From: Flavobacterium sp.
Lineage (GTDB): Bacteria > Bacteroidota > Bacteroidia > Flavobacteriales > Flavobacteriaceae
Length of the DNA stretch: 64,000 nt
Direction of reading: 5' to 3'
Assembly: GCF_027484705.1 (NCBI RefSeq)
Contig: NZ_JAIXSL010000004.1
Span: 1 to 64,000, forward strand
Shown: in pieces, positions 9,247-19,929 of the stretch
How positions within the stretch are numbered: the stretch's first letter is position 1
Layout: every line of letters starts with the position of its first letter
The notes under the pieces: model-generated
The model's database searches: none
Seen by the model: the letters and a program-made list of their open reading frames with translations, nothing else
Told to the model about the DNA's origin: nothing
Position numbers and translations under genes: made by a program

Positions 9247-10350
9247 ATGACCACAGAAATCGTTACGCCAAAAGAGCTTCAAAAAATGGATCCTGTCTTC
9301 GGACAAATCTCTTTCAATGACCACGAACAAATCGTTTTTTGCAACGACAAAGATACTGGATTAAAAGCAATAATAGGAATCCATAACACAGTTTTAGGAC
9401 CCGCTTTAGGTGGTACGAGAATGTGGAAATATGCCAACGAATGGGAAGCATTAAATGATGTACTAAGACTCTCTAGAGGAATGACTTTCAAGTCCGCGAT
9501 TTCAGGGTTGAATCTTGGTGGCGGAAAAGCCGTAATCATCGCTGATGCTAAAACAGAAAAAACACCCGAAATGATCACTAGATTCGGTGAGTTCGTCAAT
9601 GGGTTGAGTGGAAAATACATCACGGCCGAAGATGTCGGAACTACCACAGAAGACATGGACAGAATTCATGAAGTGACCAAATTCGTGACTGGAATTTCAG
9701 AATCTAGAGGCGGCTCAGGAAATCCTTCTCCAGTGACTGCTTACGGAGTTTACATGGGAATGAAAGCCGCAGCGAAGTACAAATTTGGTTCGGATAAACT
9801 CGACGGTAAAAAGGTTTTGGTGCAAGGAATTGGTCATGTCGGTGAAACCCTTGTGGATTATCTTACCAAAGAAGGTGCTTTGGTTCAGATTACTGACATC
9901 AATGAGGGCAGGGTAGCGGAAATCAGCAAAAAATACAACACTCAGATATATACAGGTAACGATTTATACAGCGCCGACGTAGATATTTATGCGCCATGTG
10001 CTTTAGGAGCGACCATCAATGATGACACCATCAACAGAATCCAGGCGAAAGTCATTGCCGGAGCTGCGAACAACCAATTGGCCAATGAGAAAATCCACGG
10101 GCAGATTTTGAAAGATAAAGGTATTGCTTACGCGCCAGATTTCTTAATCAATGCGGGCGGTATCATCAATGTTTACGGCGAAATCGTAGGTTACGGTAAA
10201 GAAGAAGCGATGAAAAGAACCGAAAATATCTACAACACTACTTTAGAGATTTTCAGTTTTGCGGAACAACAAGGCATCACAACACATCAGGCGGCTTTAT
10301 CTATTGCAGAGAAACGCATTGAAGACAGAAAAAAAGAAAACGCGAAATAA
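9247..10350 (+). CDS. Leucine (Glu/Leu/Phe/Val family) dehydrogenase
   Basis: 367 residues, the usual length for leucine dehydrogenase. It catalyses reversible NAD-dependent oxidative deamination of branched-chain amino acids to 2-oxo acids in the cytoplasm. The N-terminal substrate domain has the glycine-rich GPALGGTRMW segment and the catalytic lysine in LGGGKAVI (K94). The Rossmann domain shows VLVQGIGHVGETL near residue 190, followed by an acidic residue at the end of the second strand (ITDINEG), which fits NAD rather than NADP. The C-terminal PDFLINAGGIINVYGE segment is family-typical. It is a single-gene unit with its own terminator. Which branched-chain substrate is preferred cannot be told from sequence. 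Confidence 0.9.
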   Translation: MTTEIVTPKELQKMDPVFGQISFNDHEQIVFCNDKDTGLKAIIGIHNTVLGPALGGTRMWKYANEWEALNDVLRLSRGMTFKSAISGLNLGGGKAVIIADAKTEKTPEMITRFGEFVNGLSGKYITAEDVGTTTEDMDRIHEVTKFVTGISESRGGSGNPSPVTAYGVYMGMKAAAKYKFGSDKLDGKKVLVQGIGHVGETLVDYLTKEGALVQITDINEGRVAEISKKYNTQIYTGNDLYSADVDIYAPCALGATINDDTINRIQAKVIAGAANNQLANEKIHGQILKDKGIAYAPDFLINAGGIINVYGEIVGYGKEEAMKRTENIYNTTLEIFSFAEQQGITTHQAALSIAEKRIEDRKKENAK

Positions 10351-10372
10351 TTTCCGATAATTATCACAACAT

Positions 10373-10406
10373 AAAGGAGTCTAGTAACATAGGCTCCTTT
10401 TTTATT
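10373..10406 (+). terminator. Terminator after leucine dehydrogenase
   Basis: Stem AAAGGAG (10373-10379) with CTCCTTT (10394-10400), followed by a T-rich run. It starts 23 bases after the stop. Confidence 0.8.
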
Positions 10407-10513
10407 TCCGGGCTCGAATCTATTACAAAAAGTTACTATTGAAACGCTCGATTTTTAATTCCCGAAACCAAAAAAAGAAGTTCCGAAATGATTTTAAGTT
10501 TGAATAATATTCT

Positions 10514-10521
10514 TATTTTTG
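10514..10521 (+). promoter_or_regulatory. Candidate -7 box of nusB-yajC
   Basis: TATTTTTG matches TAnnTTTG and lies 51 bases before the GTG start. The -33 element is uncertain. Confidence 0.4.
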
Positions 10522-10571
10522 CCGGGCGATTGGATTCCTTTCGGCTATTCTAATTTAAAAGTTCTTACCAG

Positions 10572-11516
10572 GTGCTAAACAGACGTCACATCCGTGTTAA
10601 AGTAATGCAATCGATCTACGCGATGCATCAAAGTGGTTCCGATAACCTTGAAAAACAGGAAAAATTCCTGCTCTACAGTATCGACAATATCCTGGATTTA
10701 TATTTGCTCATGCTTTCTTCGTTGATTGAAATCGCCAAGAAAGAATCGCATTTTCTAGACAAATCAAGCCAAAAACATTTAGCGACCGCTGAAGAAAAAA
10801 ACGCGAACAAAAAGTTTGTCAACAACGCCATTTTTCGGATGTTGTCTGAAAACCAATCGTTACTCAAAGCGATTGAAGACCGCAAAATCACAAACTGGAC
10901 GCTCAACGACGATTACATCTTATTGCTTTTGGCCGACATCAAAAAGAGCGACTTGTATGCCAATTACATGAAAAACCGCGTCAATACGTTTGAGGAAGAC
11001 CAGGAATTTGCTGTCTCGCTTTTCATGGAAGTGATTGCCGCCAACGAAAAACTTTACGATTATCTCGAGGATTACAAACTCACTTGGGTAGATGACATTC
11101 CGGTAGTCAACACGCAAATCATCAAACAGTTGAGGGCTTTGAAACCCAATGCCATCGATAGTTTTTCCGTGCCAAAAATTTACAAAGACAGCGAAGATGC
11201 GCAGTTTGCGATTGATTTGTTCCGAAAAACGATTCTCAACGAAACCGAGCTTGCCAAAGAATACATCAACAAAACCCCAAACTGGGACACCGAAAGAATT
11301 GCAGAAATCGATACAATCATCCTTAAAATGGCGATTTGTGAGTTTCTAAAATTCCCATCGATTCCGGCTAAAGTCACGATCAATGAATACCTCGAAATCG
11401 CCAAAGAATATTCCACGCCCAAAAGCAGTATTTTTATCAACGGAATACTCGACAATCTGGTCAAGGAATTCCAATCGACCAACCGACTTACTAAAACCGG
11501 ACGCGGTCTGATGTAA
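10572..11516 (+). CDS. nusB: Transcription antitermination factor NusB
   Basis: 314 residues starting at a GTG (L-N-R-R-H-I-R follows), the conserved NusB opening. NusB binds boxA RNA with ribosomal protein S10 in antitermination of rRNA transcription. The N-terminal RRHIRVKVMQSIYAMHQSG and the C-terminal half (WDTERIAEIDTIILKMAICEF, PAKVTINEYLEIAKEYS) match NusB. The protein is about twice the length of the E. coli factor, because an inserted charged helical segment (about residues 40-190) separates these parts, as is usual in Bacteroidota. It is followed by yajC after 57 bases, a pairing common in this phylum. Confidence 0.9.
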   Translation: MLNRRHIRVKVMQSIYAMHQSGSDNLEKQEKFLLYSIDNILDLYLLMLSSLIEIAKKESHFLDKSSQKHLATAEEKNANKKFVNNAIFRMLSENQSLLKAIEDRKITNWTLNDDYILLLLADIKKSDLYANYMKNRVNTFEEDQEFAVSLFMEVIAANEKLYDYLEDYKLTWVDDIPVVNTQIIKQLRALKPNAIDSFSVPKIYKDSEDAQFAIDLFRKTILNETELAKEYINKTPNWDTERIAEIDTIILKMAICEFLKFPSIPAKVTINEYLEIAKEYSTPKSSIFINGILDNLVKEFQSTNRLTKTGRGLM

Positions 11517-11573
11517 AAGCAATCTTAAATTTACTTAATAACTCAATATCAATAAAATAACCAGATCAATATT

Positions 11574-11846
11574 ATGGAACAACTTAAAACTTTTATGCCG
11601 TTTATCTTAATGTTCGTCGTCATTTATTTCTTTATGATACGTCCGCAACAGAAAAGAGCCAAACAGGAAAAGCAATTCGAATCTGATTTGAAAGTAGGCG
11701 ATAAGATCGTCACCAAAAGCGGTATCCACGGCAAAATCGCGGAATTGGCCGAGACAACAATTGTCATCGAAACCATGTCAGGAAAACTAAAAATGGAGCG
11801 TTCTGCCATTTCTATGGAATTGAGCGCGGCTTTGGCCAAGAAATAA
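11574..11846 (+). CDS. yajC: Preprotein translocase auxiliary subunit YajC
   Basis: 90 residues: one N-terminal membrane helix (FMPFILMFVVIYFFMI) followed by the hallmark RPQQKRAKQEKQFESDLKVGDKIVT. The small soluble domain ends with MERSAISMEL. YajC joins SecDF at the SecYEG translocon in the inner membrane. It is downstream of nusB on the same strand and ends at a strong terminator. Confidence 0.95.
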   Translation: MEQLKTFMPFILMFVVIYFFMIRPQQKRAKQEKQFESDLKVGDKIVTKSGIHGKIAELAETTIVIETMSGKLKMERSAISMELSAALAKK

Positions 11847-11867
11847 TTTTTCGAATTATAGAAAATA

Positions 11868-11897
11868 AAAAGCCTCAAGTAATATTGAGGCTTTTTT
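11868..11897 (+). terminator. Terminator after yajC
   Basis: AAAAGCCTCAA (11868-11878) pairs with TTGAGGCTTTT (11885-11895), followed by a T-run; 21 bases after the stop. Confidence 0.9.
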
Positions 11898-11963
11898 TAT
11901 GGAACGCGGAAGACGCGGATTCGGCTGATTTTCACGGATTAAATCTTTGTAATCTGTGTTGGT

Positions 11964-12545
11964 TTATTTGTATTTGTCATTCAGTCCGATTCCGGAAAGA
12001 ATCATCGGTTTGATTTTTTCCATGCGTGTGATTTTGGTTTCCTCGCGTTTGGCCGTGTCGATGTATTCCAGATATTCGCGCTGTTTTCCGGGCGTGAGTT
12101 TTTCAAAACTTTTTTTAAGCTCTAAATCTGCGATGAGTTGGTTTTGAAAGAAGTCTGAAATGATGGCTTCTTTTTTTGCCGGCGCGAGTTTTTTGCCGAG
12201 TTTTTCGTTTTCGATGGCTTCGTTCACGTAACTCAAAATCGCTTTTTCATCAATCTCATCTTTGGAATATAAACGCCATTGCCTGAGCGATTTCGTGACG
12301 CCTTCCTGCGCATTGACCAACACTTTTTTCGGGTCTTTCAAAAATACGCCGTTGAAGAACCAAATCGCAAAATAGTTTTTAAAACCGCCAATGCCGACCA
12401 CATTTTTGTTGTTGAAAGTGTAGACTTCAGCGCCCCATTTCGTAGTTTCGACGAGTTGTGTTTGGATAAGAATTTCCTTTAGGCGTTCGAGTTCCTCGCC
12501 CCACCTGTTGGTTTTATCCCAGCGGTGTTTTGACTCCTGTTCCAA
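11964..12545 (-). CDS. YdeI/OmdA-associated family protein (DUF1801-like fold)
   Basis: 193 residues. The N-terminal part (WGAEVYTFNNKNVVGIGGFKN, AIWFFNGVFLKDP) is the DUF1801-type fold. The C-terminal helical part with FEKLTPGKQREYLEYIDTAK and R-x-x-R-I-x-K-x-x-x-x-I is the YdeI/OmdA signature. Family members are linked to stress or bacteriocin protection in other bacteria, but no biochemical activity is established. It lies 2 bases downstream of peptidase T on the same strand, so cotranscription is likely although the link is probably incidental. Confidence 0.8.
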   Translation of the reverse strand: MEQESKHRWDKTNRWGEELERLKEILIQTQLVETTKWGAEVYTFNNKNVVGIGGFKNYFAIWFFNGVFLKDPKKVLVNAQEGVTKSLRQWRLYSKDEIDEKAILSYVNEAIENEKLGKKLAPAKKEAIISDFFQNQLIADLELKKSFEKLTPGKQREYLEYIDTAKREETKITRMEKIKPMILSGIGLNDKYK

Positions 12546-12547
12546 AG

Positions 12548-13822
12548 CTATTTCTTTTTACCTTTTTTTTCTTTTTTGGTGAAATCGGTCGTAGCGGTCA
12601 ATTCGGCAATTCTGATGATTACATCAACAGCTTTCTGCATGCTTTCTACCGGAACGTATTCGTATTTGCCGTGAAAGTTGTGTCCGCCCGCGAAAATGTT
12701 AGGACAAGGCAATCCCATATACGACAACCTGCAACCGTCCGTTCCGCCACGAATCGGTTTGATCAGCGGTTTGATGCCCAAATCTTTCATCGCTTTTTCA
12801 GCAAGGTCAACAATGAATTTTACAGGTTTTACCTTTTCTTTCATGTTGTAATATTGGTCTTTCACTTCCGCAATCACGATATCTTCGCCGAATTTTTTTG
12901 CGAATTTTTTATTGAATTTTTTGGCAATCGAATGGATGAGTTCTTTACGTTTCTTGAATTTCTTCGCATCGTGGTCGCGGATAATGAGTTCCAATACCGT
13001 TTCTTCAATCGAACCATTTAGATGATGCACATGGAAAAATCCTTCGTAACCTTTGGTTTCCTGTGGCGTTTCATTTTTCGGAAGTTCGTTGATGAAATCA
13101 TTAGCAATTAGCATCGAATTGATCATTTTTCCTTTCGCATAACCCGGATGCACGCTTTTTCCTTTGAACGTGATTTTCGCGCCCGCAGCGTTGAAGTTCT
13201 CGTATTCGAGTTCGCCAATCTGGCTGCCGTCCATCGTATATGCCCAAGCGGCTCCGAATTTTTCAACGTCGAACAAATCGGCACCGCGTCCGATTTCCTC
13301 GTCAGGCGTAAAACCAACGCGTATTTTTCCGTGTTTGATGTTCGGGTTTTTGATCAGATGTTCCATAGCAGAAACAATTTCTGTCAGTCCGGCTTTGTCG
13401 TCGGCTCCGAGTAAAGTGAGTCCGTTGGTCGTGATTAAGGTCTGTCCTTTATACAGCAACAAATCTTTGAAATAACTTGGCGATAAGACGATGTTCTTCG
13501 CTTTATTCAATACGATATCGCCACCATCGTAATTCCTGACGATTTTCGGTTTCACATTCAAACCTGTAAAATCCGGCGTCGTATCGTAATGTGCTACAAA
13601 ACCAATGGTTGGTACTTCATGGGCGACGTTGCTTTCGAGCGTTCCCATCACATAACCGTTTTTGTCAATCGTCACTTCGGTCAGCCCGATGGTTTTGAGT
13701 TCTTTGACCAACAGTTTGGCGAGTACAAGTTGTTTTTTCGTACTTGGCGTAGTGGTGGAATTCGGATCAGATTCGGTGTCAATAGTTGCATAACTGATAA
13801 AACGGTCTATAAGGTGTTTCAT
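12548..13822 (-). CDS. pepT: Peptidase T (tripeptide aminopeptidase, M20B)
   Basis: 424 residues, a little longer than E. coli PepT because of a lysine-rich tail. It is a cytoplasmic di-zinc enzyme that removes the N-terminal residue from tripeptides. Metal and catalytic motifs are visible: [10 protein letters not shown] (H78, D80), GADDKAGL (bridging Asp), TPDEEIGRG (catalytic and metal Glu pair), [14 protein letters not shown], and the C-terminal [10 protein letters not shown] histidine. [10 protein letters not shown] binds the substrate carboxylate in the family. The start ATG at 13822 gives the family N-terminus [16 protein letters not shown]. Confidence 0.93.
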   Translation of the reverse strand: MKHLIDRFISYATIDTESDPNSTTTPSTKKQLVLAKLLVKELKTIGLTEVTIDKNGYVMGTLESNVAHEVPTIGFVAHYDTTPDFTGLNVKPKIVRNYDGGDIVLNKAKNIVLSPSYFKDLLLYKGQTLITTNGLTLLGADDKAGLTEIVSAMEHLIKNPNIKHGKIRVGFTPDEEIGRGADLFDVEKFGAAWAYTMDGSQIGELEYENFNAAGAKITFKGKSVHPGYAKGKMINSMLIANDFINELPKNETPQETKGYEGFFHVHHLNGSIEETVLELIIRDHDAKKFKKRKELIHSIAKKFNKKFAKKFGEDIVIAEVKDQYYNMKEKVKPVKFIVDLAEKAMKDLGIKPLIKPIRGGTDGCRLSYMGLPCPNIFAGGHNFHGKYEYVPVESMQKAVDVIIRIAELTATTDFTKKEKKGKKK

Positions 13823-13965
13823 TTTTTAGAGTTTAGATTTTAAGCACGTAAATATACAAATCGTATGATTGTAGTAGGTATTGAAAGTACAAATTTCACT
13901 AACCTGCACTTATGAAATCATGCTGATTAGTGAAATTCACTAAGATTTTTATATAATAGCAATGG

Positions 13966-16900
13966 TTATTTCATTACGTATACTTTTTTAACCGTCGATT
14001 TTCCGTTCGTGGTCATTCGGATGAAATAAAGCCCTTCCACCAAATAATTCTTGGTCATGGCTACATCGAAATTATAAATTCCTGCGGCTTGCGAGGTCGG
14101 AATTTGATTGAAAGTCGTAATGCGTTCGCCCATCAAGGTCAACAATTCAAAAGCCACTTCAGAATCCTTGCTTAAAGTATACTCTAAATGAATCGTATTT
14201 TGATTGACCGTCACATTCAAAGCATCTCTTAAACTTGCTGTTTCATTTGTTGTGCTACTGTTTCTCGCGCTGCCACCGGTTTTCGTGATGGTAAAGTTGT
14301 CTACCACAGTGCCGGTTGAGGCTAGATATTTACAGGACAATTCATCACCATTGACATCAATCACCAAAGAACAATTGTTGGTGTTGTTGTTGAAAAACAT
14401 CGCGGGCATCGGATAAGCAGGCTGGTTGACCACTTCAGGATCCTGACCGGAAGTACCGCAAACGGCATACACCGTTCCGTCATAAGGCGGCGATTTGACA
14501 AAATTGTTGGTTTGTGAACCAACTTTCATCGAGCTGTTGAAGGTCGCAGCATTGCCCAAATGGCCTTTCATCATATAACTTCTTTCATTCACATGCGAAT
14601 GTCCGGCCAATACCAAATCGACTTTATAACTTTCCAATAAAGGCACTATATTTTGGCGCGCGTGAATAAGCTCTAACTCGGTATCGCTATTGTGTGTTCC
14701 CATCGTATAAGGTGGAAAATGCGTATAAACTACGGTCCAGCGTTGGGTGTTGGCTGCCAAATCGCTTTCAAGCCAGGTTCTCAACGGACTTCCTTCTGAA
14801 GTCAAACAACCATAAGTGTCTATCGATATGAAGTGAATGTTGGCATAGTTATACGAATAATACTTAGGCGAGTTCGAAGGAACGCCACCGCATTCGCCAT
14901 TTTGCGGTAAAGAGAAAATGGAGAAATAAGGGAAATTGCTGCCTAGCGCTGCGGCACTCAGATAACCAATATCGGCATAATCGTGATTGCCTAAAGTAGG
15001 AAACAAAGGCATGCTCTTAAACTGATCGGGATATTGTTCAAAAACCCTACTTTGAAATTCGCCATCGAGTCCGTTGCTGTAGGCGTCGTCGCCGAGCCAG
15101 ATCCACAAATTGGTTGGTGTAGCTCCGGTGTAATTCACATAAGAATTGCGTACGTTCAATTGGTGGTTGGTTCCGTTTCCGAAATCGCCGATTCCCCAAA
15201 TGCGCACCGGCGTATTGCTTCCGGTAACCGGAGCCGTAATGAAATTGTTTTTCAGATCGCCTTGTAGTGTTTGCGTCGAAGTTCCGATCGTATAAAAATA
15301 TTTTGTATTTGGGGTTAAGCCCGTTATGGTAATTTCATGATCGGTCACGAGATTCGCATCTGAAACTACTGCACCGTAAGCCACACTGGTTCCATATTGC
15401 ACTTGCGTATTGCATGGTATATCGGTTCTGTAGCGTATTGTGATTCCGGTCGAATTCAATTTCTGAAGATAAGCGCCTCTTGTAACCACCGGAGCCGTAA
15501 TGCTGCTCGGGGAAGTCAATTTTGCATTGAAACTGATGTCGGAACTGTCGTAAAATTGCTGATGGATTTCCACGGCTAACGTATTCTCACCATCGATAAA
15601 TAGCGAAGGATTCAGCGAAATCGTATTCCATGCAGATTCGTCAGCGCCGTTCACGCCAACAGTAGCGGTAGTGTTATAAGCAATGGTTCCGTCAGGCATA
15701 TTGGTGCGGTAAATTTCCGAGCCGTTCAGATAAACGACAGCGCCATCATCGCGAACCAATCCTAAAGTGATTGCCGCATAAGAAGCCGGATTGATCACCG
15801 TGAAGGTTTTTCTGAAATAAGTCGTCAGGTATTTAGCGCTAGCATTCGATCCGTAACTGACCACGGTAGTCTCGTCGCCATCGCCATAACCCAATTCCGC
15901 ATTGCCGTTGGCCCAAGAAGTGTCATCAAATGAAGGATTGCGCCAGGCGGTTCCCTGATCGGTGCCATTGTCTAAATATTTCCAAGTGGTATTCGGTGCG
16001 ATGAAATAATCCATACCGTTGGTGTAAGTCGTGAAACTCACAGTACCGCTGTAATCTCCATTCAAAGAACAAACCGCTTGCACACGGAACTCATAAGTGG
16101 TCGTGGCAATCAATCCGCTAATGATTTTTGAATTGGTGGTTGCTGTTGTTGTAATCCAGGCGTTAGTTCCTGCCAATTGGTATTGGATGTTGTAGCTTGA
16201 AGCGCCTTCCACCGCTTGCCAATGTACTGAAACAGTAGCCGCGTTATTGGAAGAAACAGTGACATTCGCCGGCGTACCACAAGTGAAAGCGTTGGTGGTA
16301 AAATTACCCATCGGGCTGAACGGACTTGTAATCATACAAACCGCCTGTACTTGAAATTCATAGCTAGTGGTTGGTGTCAATCCTGTTAAGATTTTTGTAT
16401 TCGTTGCGCTTGTAGCCGTGAACCAGTTGTCGCTCAAAAGCGGACGGTATTGGATGTTATAACTTGTGGCTCCTGAAACGGCTTGCCATGAAAGCGTTGC
16501 TGATGAAGCACCCACAGCGCTCGTACTCAAACCACTTGGCGTACCACAGGCTGAAGGAATGGTTCCGTATAATCTGCCATTGAAACTGATGTCAGAACTG
16601 TCATAAAATTGTTGGTGCATTTCGACCGCGATCACATTGGTTCCTGCAACAAAAAGCGAAGGATTCAACGCAACGGTATACCAAGCCGACTCATCAGCGT
16701 CTCCAGCTCCGGCTGATGCCAAAGTGTTGTAAGCAATCGTTCCTGCGGGCATGTTGTTGCGATACACTTCCGTACCGTTAAGATAAACTACCGCGCCATC
16801 ATCACGGATAAGATCGAAGGTAAACCTAAAGTAAGCCGACGGATTGTTTACCTGAAAAGCTTTTCTGAAATAAGTCGTAATGTATTTGTTGCCCGGACTT

Positions 16901-19758
16901 GGCCCGTAACTTACTATAGTGGCTTCACCGCCATCGCCATATCCGAATTCAGCATTGCCACTGGCCCAAGTATTATCATCAAAGAAAGATGCTTGCCATG
17001 CTGTTCCTTGATCGGTGCCGTTGTCTAGATATTTCCAAGCCGAGTTTGCAGGAAATATAAAACTGGTGCCCGAAGTAAGCGTTGTGAAATTGTTCGGCGC
17101 ACTATAAATATTATTGACCGTACAAACCGCCTGTACTTGAAATTCATAAAGGCTACTTTCTGACAATCCTAATAATGTAAGGGAATTACCCACCGAAGTA
17201 GTCAAATCCCAAGTTAAAGTGCCGCTTTTTCTGTATTGGATGTTGTATCCCGTGGCTCCTGTAACAGCCTGCCAAGATAAAACGGCAGAGAAAGCAGTGA
17301 TGTTCGAAGCTTCCATAGCAGTAGGTATTCCGCAACTCGGCGTCAGCGTATTAAAATTAGTTATGGCACTGAAATCTCCGGTAAACGAGCACATCGCTTG
17401 CACCTGAAATTCGTAGCCGGTAGCCATAGCCAAGTTTGGCAAATCAACAGTCGTATTGGTCGCAGTTAATGCAGTCCAGATAGAAGTTCCGGTTGGTCTG
17501 TATTGTACGTTGTAACTATTCGCACCACTTACCACTGCCCAAGAAAGGGTTGCTGATGTCGTTGTGATGTTCGTTGCATTCAAACCTGCGGGCGTTCCAC
17601 AAGGCGTCAGCGTAGTAAAATTAGCAGAAGCACTAAAAGCACTTATGGCTACACAAACGGTTTGCACCTGAAATTCATAAGCCGTAGCAGCCAATAAATT
17701 GGTGAGTGATTTCGAAGTCGTCGTTGAGGTTGTGGTCAACCAAGTTGCGCTCCCGGTCGGTCGGTATTGGATATTATAATTTGTTGCTCCTGAAACCGCT
17801 GCCCAAGAAACAGTGACTGAAGTCGTCGTAATAGCACTTGCGTTCAAAGAAGCAGGTGTGTCGCAGACGGCTAGTGTGGTAAAACCAGCTATTGAACTAT
17901 AAGATCCATTAAAAACACAAACCGCTTGTACCTGAAATTGGTAAGCTGTAGCAGCCAATAAACCGGTTATTGATTTATTATTTGTGGTTGAGGTCGTCGT
18001 CGTCCAGGTGGTGGTTCCGGTTTTTCTGTATTGGATGTTGTAGCTCGCAATTCCGTTAATTGCCGTCCATGAAAGTGTAGCAGAAGATGTCATCAATGCA
18101 CTCGCAGTTAATGCGCTTGGTGTTCCGCAAATTAAAGCCAAAGTGGTAAAAGTAGCAGGTGCACTATAAACACTTGTGATGGCACATACGGCTTGTACCT
18201 GAAATTCATATACTGTTCCGTTGGTTAAACCGCCTAATGATTTGCTCGCCGTTGTCGATGTCGTCGTTGCCCAAGTGGTGGTTCCGGTTTTTCTGTATTG
18301 AATGTTGTAACTGTTCGCACCACTGACTGCCGTCCAGGAAAGCGTCGCTCCAGAACTTGTGATTGAACTGGTACTCAAACCTGTGGGTGTTCCACAACTT
18401 AATATCAGCGTAGTGAAATTAGAAATCGCACTATATGCGCTGGTAATGGCACAAACCGCCTGCACCTGAAATTCATAAGTCGTGTTCGGCGTCAATCCTG
18501 TTACCGAGTAGGATGCAGTAGTAGAAGGAATTAGTGTCCAAGTGGTGGTACCGACTATTCTACCCTGAATGTTGTAACTCGTCGCTCCTAAAACCGGAGT
18601 CCAAGAAATAGTGGCGCTCGTGGCAGTAATCGCTGAAACGCTGATGTTTGTAGGCGTGCTACAACTTAAAGCCAACGTAGTAAAATTAGCCACAGCACTA
18701 TACGCGCTTGTAATCAAACATACCGCCTGCACCTGAAAATCATAACCGCTTCCCGCTGTCAAACCTGAAAGTGCTTTAGTGTTTGTTGTCGCTGTAGTCG
18801 TCGTCCAGTTGGTTGTTCCTGTTTTTCTGTATTGTATGTTATAGCTCGTAGCGCCAGTAACGGCTGCCCAAGTAAGCGTAGTGGAGGACGTTGTAATATT
18901 TATTGCTGTCAACAGCGTCGGCGTATCGCAGGTTGGCATTATGGTTGTAAAAGTCGCCGGAGCACTATAGTTTCCGCCTAACAGACAGTTTCCTTTAACC
19001 TGATATTCATAAGTAGTTCCGTAAGCAAGTCCTGTAATCGATTTATTATTGGTTGAGGAACTAACAGTCGTCCAAATAGTTGCTCCGATGGGTCTGTATT
19101 GGATGCTGTAACTTAAAACACCCGAAACGGCAGTCCAGTTGAGTGTCGCTGAAGTTGCATTAACGAACGAAGTGTTTAGTCCGATAGCCGTTCCGCAAAG
19201 TCCGGTACTAGCTTCTAATTTTAGATTAAAACTCAAATCGATATTGCTCGCAGTGGCTTGGTGCAATTCTACCGCCAGCACATTATTTCCCGCACTGAAC
19301 ATCGAAGGATTGATAGAAAAACTCGAATAAGCCGTTTCGCCGGTTCCCGTGATTTCCGAACTGGCTAAGGTATTGTAGCTGATAGTTCCCGTCGGCATGT
19401 TGCTTCTGGCGACCTCTACGCCGTTGAGGTAAACTACAGCGCCATCATCGCGCAATACGTTCAAGGTGAAATTGGAGTAAGTTCCCGGATTGGTCACCGA
19501 AAAGGTTTTCCTGAAATAAGTAGTGACAGGTTTTGTGGTACTGCCAACTACTGTTGCTTCACCGCCATCGCCATAACCGAGTTCCGCATTTCCAGAAGCC
19601 CACGAAGTATCGCTGAAAGAAGCTCCGCGCCAGTTGGTGCCTTGGTTGCTCCCGTTGTCGAGGTATTTCCAAGAACTGTTTTGAGCAATAATAGTGGTTT
19701 GACTTTGAGCAGATAAATGGCTTAAAACCAGTGAGATGATGAGGTAGATTTTCTTCAT
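13966..19758 (-). CDS. Very large secreted FN3/jelly-roll metallophosphoesterase with T9SS sorting domain
   Basis: 1930 residues. Order: signal peptide (1-19), a ~160-residue jelly-roll module (KYLDNGSNQGTNWRG, then RDDGAVVYLNG, then AVELHQA), eight FN3 modules each opening C-G-T-P, a second jelly-roll, two more FN3, a third jelly-roll, a purple-acid-phosphatase-type N-terminal domain (TRGAYLQKLNSTGITIRYRT), and a calcineurin-like catalytic domain. Metal motifs are all present: GDFGNG, LGDDAYS, LGNHDY, THFPPY and LAGHSHVNERS. The last ~85 residues are a type A T9SS sorting domain (GLYFIRMTTNGKSTVKKVYVMK). It should be exported by the Por system and either anchored or released. A phosphatase or nucleotidase-like role is likely; the substrate is unknown. 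A shorter paralogue lies at 22626-26789. Confidence 0.9.
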   Translation of the reverse strand: MKKIYLIISLVLSHLSAQSQTTIIAQNSSWKYLDNGSNQGTNWRGASFSDTSWASGNAELGYGDGGEATVVGSTTKPVTTYFRKTFSVTNPGTYSNFTLNVLRDDGAVVYLNGVEVARSNMPTGTISYNTLASSEITGTGETAYSSFSINPSMFSAGNNVLAVELHQATASNIDLSFNLKLEASTGLCGTAIGLNTSFVNATSATLNWTAVSGVLSYSIQYRPIGATIWTTVSSSTNNKSITGLAYGTTYEYQVKGNCLLGGNYSAPATFTTIMPTCDTPTLLTAINITTSSTTLTWAAVTGATSYNIQYRKTGTTNWTTTTATTNTKALSGLTAGSGYDFQVQAVCLITSAYSAVANFTTLALSCSTPTNISVSAITATSATISWTPVLGATSYNIQGRIVGTTTWTLIPSTTASYSVTGLTPNTTYEFQVQAVCAITSAYSAISNFTTLILSCGTPTGLSTSSITSSGATLSWTAVSGANSYNIQYRKTGTTTWATTTSTTASKSLGGLTNGTVYEFQVQAVCAITSVYSAPATFTTLALICGTPSALTASALMTSSATLSWTAINGIASYNIQYRKTGTTTWTTTTSTTNNKSITGLLAATAYQFQVQAVCVFNGSYSSIAGFTTLAVCDTPASLNASAITTTSVTVSWAAVSGATNYNIQYRPTGSATWLTTTSTTTSKSLTNLLAATAYEFQVQTVCVAISAFSASANFTTLTPCGTPAGLNATNITTTSATLSWAVVSGANSYNVQYRPTGTSIWTALTATNTTVDLPNLAMATGYEFQVQAMCSFTGDFSAITNFNTLTPSCGIPTAMEASNITAFSAVLSWQAVTGATGYNIQYRKSGTLTWDLTTSVGNSLTLLGLSESSLYEFQVQAVCTVNNIYSAPNNFTTLTSGTSFIFPANSAWKYLDNGTDQGTAWQASFFDDNTWASGNAEFGYGDGGEATIVSYGPSPGNKYITTYFRKAFQVNNPSAYFRFTFDLIRDDGAVVYLNGTEVYRNNMPAGTIAYNTLASAGAGDADESAWYTVALNPSLFVAGTNVIAVEMHQQFYDSSDISFNGRLYGTIPSACGTPSGLSTSAVGASSATLSWQAVSGATSYNIQYRPLLSDNWFTATSATNTKILTGLTPTTSYEFQVQAVCMITSPFSPMGNFTTNAFTCGTPANVTVSSNNAATVSVHWQAVEGASSYNIQYQLAGTNAWITTTATTNSKIISGLIATTTYEFRVQAVCSLNGDYSGTVSFTTYTNGMDYFIAPNTTWKYLDNGTDQGTAWRNPSFDDTSWANGNAELGYGDGDETTVVSYGSNASAKYLTTYFRKTFTVINPASYAAITLGLVRDDGAVVYLNGSEIYRTNMPDGTIAYNTTATVGVNGADESAWNTISLNPSLFIDGENTLAVEIHQQFYDSSDISFNAKLTSPSSITAPVVTRGAYLQKLNSTGITIRYRTDIPCNTQVQYGTSVAYGAVVSDANLVTDHEITITGLTPNTKYFYTIGTSTQTLQGDLKNNFITAPVTGSNTPVRIWGIGDFGNGTNHQLNVRNSYVNYTGATPTNLWIWLGDDAYSNGLDGEFQSRVFEQYPDQFKSMPLFPTLGNHDYADIGYLSAAALGSNFPYFSIFSLPQNGECGGVPSNSPKYYSYNYANIHFISIDTYGCLTSEGSPLRTWLESDLAANTQRWTVVYTHFPPYTMGTHNSDTELELIHARQNIVPLLESYKVDLVLAGHSHVNERSYMMKGHLGNAATFNSSMKVGSQTNNFVKSPPYDGTVYAVCGTSGQDPEVVNQPAYPMPAMFFNNNTNNCSLVIDVNGDELSCKYLASTGTVVDNFTITKTGGSARNSSTTNETASLRDALNVTVNQNTIHLEYTLSKDSEVAFELLTLMGERITTFNQIPTSQAAGIYNFDVAMTKNYLVEGLYFIRMTTNGKSTVKKVYVMK

Positions 19759-19929
19759 ACTTTGATAAAAAAGGTTTGTTTAGGGACTTCAGAATATCAC
19801 TTATTGATGAGGAATAAGCTGTCAACTAAAAGCAAACAAAGTTCGAGAAGAAATATAAGGGTGCGAAAGAACTCCGACGAAGTCCAATAAAACTCGTTGA
19901 TTTAGAGTAATAGTCAATAACGGCGCCGT